Position numbers and translations under genes: made by a program. Below are positions 51,401-61,217 of a DNA stretch of 64,000 nucleotides, in pieces (the first letter of the stretch is position 1; each line of letters begins with the position of its first letter). Origin of the DNA: Nemertoderma westbladi (Eukaryota; Xenacoelomorpha; Nemertodermatida; Nemertodermatidae); contig JAUCBJ010006703.1 in NCBI GenBank assembly GCA_032718475.1, forward strand, positions 46,875 to 110,874. Direction: 5' to 3'. A model generated the notes under the pieces. It did no database searches. It was not told the DNA's origin and was given only the letters and a program-made list of their open reading frames with translations.

Positions 51401-54400
51401 TCTTTGGTGAATTTTTCGAGTTGAACGCTTGAGGCCGGTTAAAGTTGCATACAACAATTTACAAAGTCGACTTGAGATTGTTATTTAGTTACACCCATTT
51501 AGATGACACGGAAACTAATTTTACAGAGAACCGTATAAATAATGCCTTTTTTACGTAATTCGACATTTTCCCTCTTATATCGTGTCCATAACTCAAAAAT
51601 GGTTTAATCTCACAATGTGTGAGATATCTTAGTGTTAGTGGACAGGTGGAATAAGGTTCTAGGTTGTACTAGTAAACCATGTAACTTTATAACAACAAAA
51701 AATATGAGTTAAATTCTTGAATTCTCCAAACCTGTTGGGTTACAACACAAATCCTGTTGGGTTACAATACAAAACCTGTTGGGTTACAACACCAAACCTG
51801 TTGGGTTACAACACCAAACCTGTTGGGTTACAACACAAAACCTGTTGGGTTACAACACAAAACCTGTTGGGTTACAACACCAAACCTGTTGGGTTACAAC
51901 ACAAAACCTGTTGGGTTACAACACCAAACCGATTGGGTTACAACACAAAACCTGTTGGGTTACAACACCAAACCGATTGGGTTACAACAACACCAAACCT
52001 GTTGGGTTACAACACAAAACCTGTTGGGTTACAACACAAAACCTGTTGGGTTACAACACCAAACCTGTTGGGTTACAACACAAAACCTGTTGGGTTACAA
52101 CACCAAACCGATTGGGTTACAACATCAGACCTGTTGGGATACAACACAAAAGCGATTGGGTTACAACATAAAACCTGTTTGGTTACAACACCTAACCTGT
52201 TGGGTTACAACACCAAACCGATTGTGTTACAACACCAAATCGATTGGGTTACAACACCAAATCGATTGGGTTACAACACCAAACCGATTGGGTTACAACA
52301 CCAAACATGTTGGGTTACAACACCAAAGCAGCTGTGTACAACCCCAAACCGATTCCCACGCCCAATCGTTGGAAAATAAATATTTTACTAACCAATAGCG
52401 TCTGTTATATCAGCCAGGATAGTTGCATCGCCACTCAGTGCGATAACAGCAGCTACTGCGGGTTCTTTCCTATCCTGGGTTTTGTCGATATCTTTCTTAG
52501 CAGCTTCTATTGCTTTAAAGGAGTCAATATCGGTTGGACAATAAACAAATAGAAAACCATCGCCGATGTGGGAATACTACAAATATTAATTATATAGACT
52601 AAAATAACATACCAGTACAAGATTAGTACTGATACCAAACTGTAGGGTAGGATAGGTAGATGAATTATTGGCAATGGCGGTGCGGTATAACATTGGCTCA
52701 TCACATAAGTTTTTAGAAAAATACATGACTACATTTTAGAAATATAATTATTTATTTCATGGGAAAAAAGTGGAACTTTTTTCATTCTTGAGATATTTTA
52801 TTTACCGAGCTCCGTATATATCTCCTTTACCTATAAAGGGTAGAGAGAGATATTATGTTCTACGTTTTTTCTCATGTAATACGTAATTTTATTTTTAAAT
52901 TGGCACATTCTTTGTTGCTTAATACTTTTATTAAAAAAATGTTTCGCAGGGTAAAAAGTAAAATCATTTCCTTAGGGGAAAAGGTATATAAAATTTTTTC
53001 CCGATTTAGGAGTATATAAATGTGGCGGTGAAAGCGAAAAGGTACCTTAAGGTGAAAATGTCATTTTGAGAAAATCGCACTTAAAGAAAAATTAAATTTT
53101 CAAGTCAAAATTTTAAATTTTTTTATTTTCAATGTGATAATGCAGTTTTTAATGAGGAATCCAAATCTGTTAACGGCTAGCTTAGTTTTGGAGATAATCA
53201 GCTTTGATTGAGAGTAGTCAGAAGTTTTGAAATTTAAATTTCATTCCCGATAGATATTATGTTGTTCTATGTAGATTTACTCTTATAAATTAATTTATAT
53301 GCCTTATTATTCCAATAGTTGTCTGTTTATCTGTCAAGTGTTGTCAGTCATTTTAGAAATTATTAGATCTTGGCTCAAAAATTATAATTTTGATGGTATA
53401 AGCGTTTTCGAGGTCGTTGAACACGATAAAACATCTTAAAAATATTTTCTGGTAATGCAGCCATCATTTTTGGTGCTATTTTGGACCCCCAGGACGAAAA
53501 GTACTTAAGTAAAAAAATGTCAAATTAAAAAATGTTGTGTTTCGATTGATAATTCTGAATGTATGCGGGTTTTTGAGGTTTGTTGTTCACGTGCTGCTCG
53601 AAGTCCCAGACCAGATAACTAGCTACCTTAGTTGTTCACGTGCTGCTCGAAGTCTCAAACAAGATAACTAGATAGCTTTGTTGTTTACGTGCTGCTCGAA
53701 GTCCCAAACTAAATAAAAACGTAGCATATTTGTGCACGTCCTGCTCGAAGTCCCAGACTAGATAACTAGCTACCTTTGTTGTTCACGTGCTGCTCGAAGT
53801 CCCAGACTAGTCTACTATAACTAGCTACCTTTATTGTTCACGTGCTGCTCGAAGTCTCAAACTAGATAACTAGCTAGCTTTGTTGTTCACGTGCTGCTCG
53901 AAGTCCCAAACTAGATAACTAGCTACCTTAGTGGTTTACGTGCTGCTCGAAGTCCCAAATTAGACAACCATAGTACCTTAGTTGTTCATGTGCTGCTCGA
54001 AGTCTCAAACTAGTTAACTAGCTAGCTTTGTTGTTCACGTGCTGCTCGAAGTCCCAAACTAGATAACTAGCTACCTTAGTGGTTTACGTGCTGCTCGAAG
54101 TCCCAAATTAGACAACCATAGTACCTTAGTTATTCACGTACTGCTCGAAGTCTCAAACTAGATAACTAGCTACCCTAGTTGTTCATGTGCTGCTCGGAGT
54201 CCCTGCCTTAGATAATCATCCAGCTTAGTTGATCACGTGCTGCTCGAAGTCCCAGGTTAGAAAAAAAAGGCAGCATAGTTGTTCATTAGTTTGCTAATGT
54301 ACATTCCTATTACACGTTTTGCCCCTCAAGCCTCAACATCACAAAACAACACCAGACCCACTCCGATTTAGCAAACTCACTTTCAAGATATTTTGTAAGT

Positions 54401-57400
54401 AATCCCTACTACTATTAAAATTAAAATACAACAAAATCTTTAAATACGATTTACTCGTAATAGTATATTTTCCATCTGGTTGTCGTGCCAATACTTAAAT
54501 TCTAATAACTCTTGATGTACTAATCCAATCAGGATAATTTATAGCTCATTAGAGAGCTGAGATTGTGGCCAATCACATGCAATATCTAACTCAAAAACCT
54601 CATTTTCACCTTAAGGTACCTTTTCGCTTTCACAGCCACAAATAATAAAAGTGCGAAAAGGTAAGAACTTAATAATAAATTGATTTTTTGTAGATTCAAA
54701 CGCCAGGCTTTTTTTGTGCTTGTTCACACTGGTGCTTATAGATTGTGGCTTTCCAGTTCCAGTTACCTTTATTCCATATTGTATAAAACAAGTGATTGGT
54801 TGGAGAAAACTGCTACTAAGCAGCAACCAATCACGTTATTCCTGTTTAACACAGAGTAAATGAGAAGGGAATATTGGTAACTAGTAAAAGTCATTACAGG
54901 GAATGAAGGTCAGCACCCGCAAGCTAAACGGTTAAAACAAGTTAAGGTATAGATGCTAGCTTTCTGACTATGTGGGGCGAGACACGTAGTCGGCGAGCCT
55001 TGGCATACGGTTCATATAGGGCAAATGGGGCATGTCCGTCTGTCTGTCCGTCCGTCTGGTATATCTTTGAACGCAAATTTCTCGGCATCGCTGATTTGAA
55101 ATTGAACCAAACTTAGTAGGTAAGTAGCAGAGGGAAAGTTTAGAAAATTTGTAAAGTTTGGTGAAAAATCTTGCAGTCTGACATCAGCCACGACAGATTA
55201 TGTGGTTTTTAGAAAATGTTAAATTTCTCGGGAACGCCTCATTTTCCAGAGCTGAAATTTTGGTTGCTTGTAGAGAATCATAAAGTCTATCTTCTACGAA
55301 ATTGAAAAGGTAAGACATTTAATTGGGGATCGGCTAGAGACTCCGAAGTAATGCCATAGGCCTACCGGTACGGTACTGCTGTACTGTACAAGTACGAAAT
55401 TGCAGAATAATAATTTGACACCACCTAGCGGATTAATATATAATTGTATATCGATCGAATACATTTTATAGCATGGGGTATAGGGTCCGAGCCGAGCCAC
55501 GAAGTTGGCGGATCCTTTGCGAACTGGCGCTATCTCTTAGGGGGGTAGGTCAATTATCAATTATGGCAAATAGTTCATTCAATAATTGTACTGTATGTCA
55601 TCATCGTCGCTACGATTTTGACCTACTTATATCTTCGTCGGATTTAAAGCTTTCGAGTCTAAAATTAGTTGGCATCAATAAGACCATAAGTTTTGTTTTT
55701 TAGGGACTTCCAGACACCATCAAATCCTCAGTCTCTCGCTAGAGGGCTCTTTGCTTTAAACCCGTTCTAGCTGAAACTTGGCATATTTGTACTAGACCAT
55801 TAACTGTGTCATTCAAAGGAGGCTCATCTGTCTGTAGTTCTCTAGTATGCCGCTAGAGGGCAAAATGTCTCAAAGTGCAATCACTGATTTAGCTGAAACA
55901 TCAGATATGTGCTAGAACACGTCCGGTGTGTTTGCCGGGCTAGGAATCAGTCCGACCAGAGTGCTACTTCAGACAAGAATGCTACTTCAGAGAGGGAAAT
56001 TAAAAAAAAATTTAATGATCTATGTTAGTTTATCGGTACAATACAACAAGCAGTTGCACGACCAGTCACTACATGTTTAACACAATTAATTGTTATTTTC
56101 GCTTCTCTACCAATAATAATATGAAGTTGCAGCAATTATAGTGGCAGTCAGTTACCTTTTTTGTCTTGTAAATTCGGACGTCCGAAGTGGGGGGAGGTCT
56201 GAAAATCGGGAATTTACTCGGATTTACTCAATTTTTAAAAAATGTAGATTTTTTTGCCAATCACCAGAAATCGAAAATGCAAATACATAAATCTCACACC
56301 AGCCGCTAGGGGGCGCCAAAACTTTCACATTTTTATTTACTTTAGTTAATTCTCTTTCAAATGGTATATCGTTTTCTATGCATTTTTCAAACCATATTTA
56401 AAAAAACACCAGAGTGGGATACCCCCCCCCCCCTCCCCCTCCCTCCTTAAAAGGGACTTTATTATTTCTGACGGTACGTAGTTAATCTACCTACACGTTA
56501 GGCCTGACGCCTGACTTTGGTTAGACTAGAGTAGAAGATGTGTCCTGTAAAGCCCATGTTTGTAGTCATGTAAGCTACGGTAGATGTACTGTATATTAAT
56601 ATTTGTACAGTATGTTATTACATATACTAATTGCGTAATTAAAACACCAAATTATAATTGTACCTTCCAAGCTTACCCACCCCCCCCCCCCCCCCCCCCC
56701 CCATATTGGATATTATTTGCAGGATATAAGCGCTAGTGATATATATTTTTCATACGATATAACAACAAAGGTTATTGTTTTGGTTAGAAAAAGCCGTCTC
56801 TATTACCTGCTCCTTTCCCTCAATTGATAACAACATCGTTTATTGTTTTGGTTAGAAAAAGCCGTTTCTAAAACCTGCTCCATTCCCTGAATTGGTAACT
56901 GAAATGGTTACTAACAGTAACATGAATGGGGGGTAACAGCACACACAGATAGCACCGACAGCGACACTAAACCATTTCCCTGCAAAGCAACAAATTGTAC
57001 TAGAGCGACTAAAATGTATAGCCAAATTAAATTACATCGAATGTTCCATTCTCATTCCATTCTGTGTTAAACAGGAGTAACGTGATTGGTTGCTGCTTAG
57101 TAGCAGCTTTCTCCAACCAATCACTTGTTTTATACAAAATGGAATAAAGGTAACTGGAAAGCCACAAGCTAAACACCTGTCTTGTGCACCTCGTCAACCA
57201 GGACACATTACGGCCCTACGGGAATATATAAACCGTAGCCAGTAGATGTTGCATGTTGTTGGGTCAATAAGCCTAAAAGTGGCCAATGGTTTGTCCGGAA
57301 GTAAACGCTTTAATTTATTCGTATTTAATAAAGTTATATATTATTCTGTAGGTAATTTATTTGCGCAGCTTACGCACAAAAAATTATGAAAATCTGTAAA

Positions 57401-60400
57401 GGCTGTCAAAAGATATGCCCCATTAAAGACATAAATATCGTGAAAATCACTTGTCCCTTACATGACACGACCACAAACAACTGTAAATTTTATCACTCCA
57501 AGTGGAAAATATATAGGAAACCTATATATTGTCGGGAAGCTTAGATGTTTTGCTATCTTTTCCGATATATTTCAGGCCATAATATTCATGTTGAACCATT
57601 TGAGATTGATACATAAAATGGGCATGGATTTGTCAACTTTTGTGTCACATCTGTAACATTTACGTCTAGAATCTGAAGTAGTAACTGTGGGTTTTCAGTT
57701 TTGATATATTTAGAATCAACAGGGTTTCTAATAGGGCTCGATCGGTGTTGGGATTTGGCCGGAGACGGAGCCGGAGTTGGACAATTTGGCCGGAGCCGGA
57801 GTTTTTCAAAAATTTTAAAAATTTAATTATTTATTTTAAAAAAATGGCCTCGTTACGTCGTTTTATTTCATTCTATCATTACCTACTACTGTATGACAAA
57901 AATAATACAAATGTACTGTATATTGTACTGTATGTTACCTATTGTATTGTATATTTTATCTACTGTACCTACTGTAGTACTACTATCTATTCATCGCGCG
58001 TCCCCTGTCTGATTGATTTGTGTCAAATTAAATTGCCTTTGGCAACATTATTTGATACAAATCGATCGATCGATTAAGTAATTAATTAATTGTTTAATCG
58101 ACCAATTAAATAATTGATTAATTAATTAATGCTCTTAATAATAAACTAAGGTGCGAAGTAGGTCCAACTGTCGCCGAAAGGGGGTTACCATTACTACTGT
58201 AGATGGTTGTAAATTAAAAAACAAAGTGTAATTTTCCGTCCCGTCACTATTTCGTTGACTATTATTAATGCTACATTTCTGTGACATTCGTAACATGTTC
58301 GTGACGGGACGGAATTTTATATTATTTCCGTCCCGTCACGGGCGACGAGTTTGTGGAATTCCTATTTTACTTATATATATTTAACTAGTCGATGGGGCAA
58401 CGACGTCTGTGATCCGTAATATAAGTTAACATACAGTTTTAGTACGGGAAATATTTACCTTGTCCATCTGTATGTCTGTTCATATGTCTGTCTGTCCATA
58501 ATGTCTGGATCAATTTTTGATTGTCAACATATCTCGGCAAAATCAACAGCTAGGTAGGCCGAATAAAATTAAATTTTGTAGGACTACGGTATGTTTGTTT
58601 GTAATAAACATTGGATCACAGGATGTTTGTACTTTGTTATTGTTGGTGGCTGCGAGGTGGTGCTAAGAACTGAAACATTATTGACTAGTTTCAGTTCGAA
58701 TAAACCTGTTTATTAGTATTATAGTTCCAATTTCCCAAAAAATGGTTTCAGTCCTTACGGATGACCGTCTCCAGGCTGTAATTTAATAACCGGTACGTTG
58801 GCCTATCAGAAATTATAAATTGCATAAATTTGAAAATACCGCCAAAGGTCAAATTAAAAACATTACATGGAGTTAATAGTCTACTGTAGAATTAATGAGC
58901 GTAGACGATATGTGTGAAAGGATAAGTGTATAATTAAATTAAGTATATGTAGTACTTTTGTAGTAGAAGCTTGAATACTTTTTTCTAATTTACAAAAAAT
59001 GCACCAATGTGAAAATAGTTATAAAGTACCGTACCTGCAAATTCGAAAAATAGTTCCATATTTGAATAGCAACAAAACTACATTATACTTAAATTACCTC
59101 TCCTATTAACTTTTTCACTTGTTGTAACTATTTTTCGGATGTGCACCTGATTTTGTACCTAATTAATTTACTTTAACTATTTTCACATTGGTGCTTTTTT
59201 TTTGTAAATTAGAACAACAATAATTACATACTTAAATTACCTCTAATGTTAATTACTTCACTTGTTGTAACTATTTTTTCAAATTTGCACCTGATTCTGT
59301 ACCTAATTAATTTCCTTTAACTATTCACATTGGTGCATTTCTTGTAGATTAGAACAACAACTACACATACAGTACTTAAATTACCCTTCCTACGAATTAT
59401 TTTTCACTTGTAACTATTTTTCGAATTTGCAGGTACTTTAACTATTTTCACATTGGTGCATTTTTTGTAAATTAGAAAAAAGTATTCAAGCTTCTACTAC
59501 AAAAGTACTATACATATACTTAATTTAATTATACACTTATCCTTTCACACATATCGTCTACGCTCATTAATTCTACATTAGCCTATTAACTCCATGTAAT
59601 GTTTTTAATTTGACCTTTAGCTAGCGGGATTTTCAAATTTGTGAAATTTATAATTTCTGATAGGCCAACGTACCGGTTATTAAATTACAGCCTGATGACG
59701 GTCATCCGTAAGGAGATCGAAATATAGCATAAAACTAAACACCAGACATACATTGCTCCGTTTAAACTCTTATGTTAATTCGACATCGGATGTTAGACCA
59801 CTTAAATCTATATTTAATTAAACTTTTGATAAATTATTACTCATGTTTTGTGATTCCGTCGTCACATTTTTGTTTTTCACTTTAGACAACATAGCAAGCA
59901 ACTTTAGAATTTTATACTGGTCATTTTATAACTAGACATCTATGGGTGCTAGTAATATATGACATAAAAATATTATTCCAAATCACTAGACAGATACTGT
60001 GGGGTATAATGTTTCTGAATTTCCGTCCTGTCACAAAACACGAATTTAGGATCATTACCACCACAATATCATGAAAGAATGGATATGTTTATTTATACAC
60101 ATTATACATACATTATATATACACTATATCAGCTAAAGTTACTTTGTTTCGTGCATTATTAACTACGGTATATTGTAATTCATTGTGTTCACGTAGCAAT
60201 TACTCTTCTGTAGTGTATAATCGTTTAAAGGTGGCATATAATAGGGCGGCTAGGTTGTTATTCTCCATACAAAGTGGTTACAGTATGTCCCTCTTCTTTG
60301 GAAATAACAATCTACCATGTTTCATACATATCCGTCATAAATCGATTAGGAGTTTATTTACCAGAGTAGATGCGTGTAATAATAAACTTATCCAAGCGGT

Positions 60401-61217
60401 CACTAGGGTAACGTCCGCTACGTCGCGGATACGGGCCATGCTGGACTAAGGGTATTTTTATTATATTACCTAATATGTAATGTATTTTTTACCGGATGCT
60501 TACATAGTAAGCCTACCCTATACTATACCCTACCCTACATTACATACGTTGATTTAATTATAATAATACAATTTATTGTTTTACTGTGCTATATGGACGT
60601 CTGTATTATGTATTTAATTTTACTGATGTCTGGAATAAATAAATAAATAGAGGTTTCTTCATCTTTATACTTACATGTCTGGGCAATTCACCAACGGTGT
60701 CCTGCAGTAATCCAGCAGAATCAACGATAAGAAACTTCTCCTTTATTCCACGATCAGTGTCAATAGTGACGGCGTAAATATCTTCTAATGTTGGACAATA
60801 CGACTAGACAAATAATTTATATCCATCTATATATATCTACATATATCTATCCCTACCTGCCTACAGCAGTTATCCCAGTATCCTGTATCCCTCTGCTGCT
60901 CTGTCTGTCTGTCCCTGCCTGCCTGTATCCTGCTATCTGCCTATCCCTATACTGCTATGCTATAGGCCCTGCTATGGCTGTATGGTGATAGGCAGATAGG
61001 CAGCGCAGATAGGCTAAAATATAGGCCTACCGCAGTACCGTAACATATACCGTTAAATAAAACAGAACATCCAGACATCAGTCTGACAGTTGCAGTACCG
61101 TGTACCTGCACATAAACCAACCTGCGGACGGCTTTCGTTGTAAATAACTTTGTGAATAAGAGAAGTTTTGCCAATACCTTTGAAGCCACACACGAATATC
61201 TTGAAAACTTTACCCAT
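48281..61217 (-). CDS. NKIRAS: NKIRAS (kappa-B-Ras) homologue, four coding exons
   Basis: Exons on the minus strand at 61,217-61,122, 60,803-60,675, 52,576-52,393 and 48,450-48,281 join in frame to 192 codons plus stop, the same length as vertebrate NKIRAS proteins. The P-loop is GFKGIGKT (11-18); TLEDIY (37-42) and TDRG (48-51) match the kappa-B-Ras switch I region; the DxxG motif is DSAG (60-63), followed by L64 where Ras has Gln61, as is typical of kappa-B-Ras. DGFLFVY, SFKAIE and KKDIDK follow. The C-terminus carries WAQREKIR, DRRALSEPLIYLAS and TQPIGKSAFQLSRK, strongly NKIRAS-like, with no CAAX box. The expected NKxD motif is replaced by LSGD (122-125). In vertebrates these proteins bind the I-kappa-B PEST region and slow NF-kappa-B activation, and also restrain Ral; that role here is inferred. 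Introns are 318, 8,098 and 3,942 bp and full of repeats. No ORF over 62 codons covers it, so it is easy to miss. Confidence 0.9.
48451..50093. other. NKIRAS intron 3, distal part
   Basis: Mostly AT-rich with no recognised feature. A GC-richer, structured-looking segment at about 49,440-49,640 (with GGGCTACTGCCC and CTTCATTAGCGAAG) stands out; it may be a dispersed repeat or SINE-like piece, but I find no tRNA-like A/B boxes that I trust. Confidence 0.45.
50094..50668 (+). repeat. 38-bp minisatellite, about 15 copies, in NKIRAS intron 3
   Basis: Highly uniform tandem units beginning GGGATAATCATGGGAATGG and including GGACGTTTGTAACAAAC. Variants are GATAATCA/GATGATCA/GATGATAA, and a 4-bp GGGA insertion at two junctions (about 50,437 and 50,517). 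Confidence 0.97.
50669..51728. other. NKIRAS intron 3, middle
   Basis: AT-rich DNA with no coding signal. A TAG trinucleotide run at about 51,118-51,133 is the only simple repeat. One candidate exon on the minus strand was examined and rejected because exon 4 is unambiguous at 48.3-48.45 kb. Confidence 0.5.
51729..52353 (+). repeat. 22-bp minisatellite, about 28 copies, next to NKIRAS exon 3
   Basis: Tandem units of 22 bp such as CCTGTTGGGTTACAACAC followed by AAAA or CAAA; later copies use CCGATTGGGTTACAACAC. A 3-bp CAA insertion occurs near 51,990. The array ends about 40 bp from the exon 3 donor. Confidence 0.97.
52393..52576 (-). CDS. NKIRAS: NKIRAS exon 3 (residues 76-136 plus one base)
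   Basis: Acceptor ATATTTGTAG, then YSHIGDGFLFVY directly continuing GELPRH from exon 2 with the family's exact spacing. The donor is ATTG/GTTAGT, phase 1. Contains the diverged G4 region ALSGDATI. A 22-bp minisatellite begins about 40 bp into the following intron. Confidence 0.88.
52577..53020. other. NKIRAS intron 2, proximal to exon 3
   Basis: AT-rich, no gene or clear repeat. It includes a long T-rich stretch on the minus strand upstream of the exon 3 acceptor. Confidence 0.5.
53021..54640. mobile_element. 1.6-kb DNA element with 40-bp terminal inverted repeats
   Basis: The left terminus 53,021-53,060 starts TGTGGCGGTGAAAGCGAAAA and ends GGTGAAAATG; the right terminus 54,601-54,640 is its reverse complement with one mismatch. 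Inside there is no transposase, but there is a minisatellite of about 49 bp. This fits a non-autonomous DNA transposon whose interior has expanded by tandem duplication. No unambiguous target-site duplication (flanks ATATAAA and AATAATA). Confidence 0.82.
53583..54270 (+). repeat. Degenerate minisatellite of about 49 bp inside the 53.0-54.6 kb element
   Basis: About 14 copies of a unit containing GTTCACGTGCTGCTCGAAGT then CCCA(A/G)ACTAGATAACTAGCTACC. CACGTGCTGCTCGAAGTC is the best-conserved part, and each copy carries a CACGTG E-box palindrome or a one-base variant. Confidence 0.93.
54743..54855. repeat. Arm 1 of a 110-bp inverted repeat pair
   Basis: Begins TTGTGGCTTTCCAG and ends GTTTAACACAGA. 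It contains AAGTGATTGGTTGGAG and GCAACCAATCACG, an internal hairpin with CCAAT on both strands. The reverse complement lies at 57,060-57,167. Confidence 0.9.
54856..57059. other. NKIRAS intron 2, repeat-rich part
   Basis: No gene recognised. Contains CTGTCTGTCCGTCCGTCTGG-type sequence (55,028-55,060), resembling stretches near 39.24 and 58.47 kb, poly-C runs near 56,424 and 56,680-56,702, and a tandem pair of a dispersed repeat at 56,770-56,900. Short ORFs show no motifs. Confidence 0.5.
56770..56900 (+). repeat. Tandem pair of a dispersed 60-bp repeat
   Basis: Two copies of TTATTGTTTTGGTTAGAAAA, then GCCGT, then ACCTGCTCC. Related single copies occur at 39,536-39,600 and 63,356-63,412. Confidence 0.8.
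57060..57167. repeat. Arm 2 of the 110-bp inverted repeat pair
   Basis: Reverse complement of 54,743-54,855 with a few substitutions and a 6-bp gap (TCCAGT missing). The pair could be ends of a 2.4-kb element or two copies of a small MITE in opposite orientation; the internal stem in each arm favours two MITEs. Confidence 0.9.
57168..58751. other. NKIRAS intron 2, further non-coding sequence
   Basis: No gene recognised. Contains GGCCGGAGCCGGAG-type repeats at 57,759-57,802, an AT-rich ATTAATTAATT palindromic stretch at 58,075-58,132, and three TTCCGTCCCGTCAC motifs in alternating orientation at 58,233, 58,300 and 58,326, with a fourth variant at about 60,021. Confidence 0.5.
58752..59714. 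mobile_element. 963-bp palindromic (foldback/MITE-like) element
   Basis: The left arm (58,752-59,035) and right arm (about 59,435-59,714) are inverted copies of about 280 bp with few differences. The outer ends are TCCTTACGGATGACCGTC and its reverse complement; the inner ends are near GTACCTGCAAATTCG. The centre (59,036-59,434) consists of about three degenerate copies of a 120-130 bp unit containing TTTCACATTGGTGC. There is no ORF. Confidence 0.88.
59715..60114. other. NKIRAS intron 2, short unannotated stretch
   Basis: AT-rich, no gene. Contains the isolated TTCCGTCCTGTCAC motif at about 60,021. Confidence 0.5.
60115..60650 (+). mobile_element. 5'-truncated LINE (reverse-transcriptase C-terminal tail)
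   Basis: Codons from about 60,129 to 60,449 read AKVTLFRALLTTVYC, then LKVAYNRAARLLF and FGNNNLPCF, the pattern of the segment after the reverse transcriptase domain in many non-LTR elements (LFRAYCT...Y...L..AYN.AFR.LF). The frame ends with TAA, and the element ends in AATAAATAAATAAATAG at 60,634-60,650, a typical LINE 3' tail. The 5' part is missing. It lies antisense in NKIRAS intron 2, ending 24 bp from the exon 2 donor. The clade is uncertain. Confidence 0.65.
60675..60803 (-). CDS. NKIRAS: NKIRAS exon 2 (residues 33-75)
   Basis: Acceptor TTTGTCTAG at the 5' side and donor CAT/GTAAGT at the 3' side, both phase 0. It encodes 43 residues including PTLEDIYAV, TDRGIKEKF, VDSAGL and GELPRH. 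The donor lies only 24 bp from the tail of an antisense LINE fragment. Confidence 0.9.
61122..61217 (-). CDS. NKIRAS: NKIRAS exon 1 (residues 1-32)
   Basis: Starts at ATG (61,217) with MGKVFKIFVCGFKGIGKTS, the N-terminal strand and P-loop. I end the exon at CCGCAG followed by GTTGGT because this phase-0 junction gives the family's spacing from the P-loop to the switch I motif. A GCAG/GTACAC donor 12 nt further on is an alternative but changes phase. Confidence 0.85.

Noticed and set aside
57745-58077. 110-codon ORF with GCCGGAGCCGGAG-type start
   Set aside because: The translation is low-complexity and AT-driven after the repeat, with no recognisable domain.
61104-61122. Alternative NKIRAS exon 1 donor at GCAG/GTACAC
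   Set aside because: It changes the splice phase relative to exon 2 and adds residues absent from the family; the CAG/GTTGGT donor keeps length and frame.
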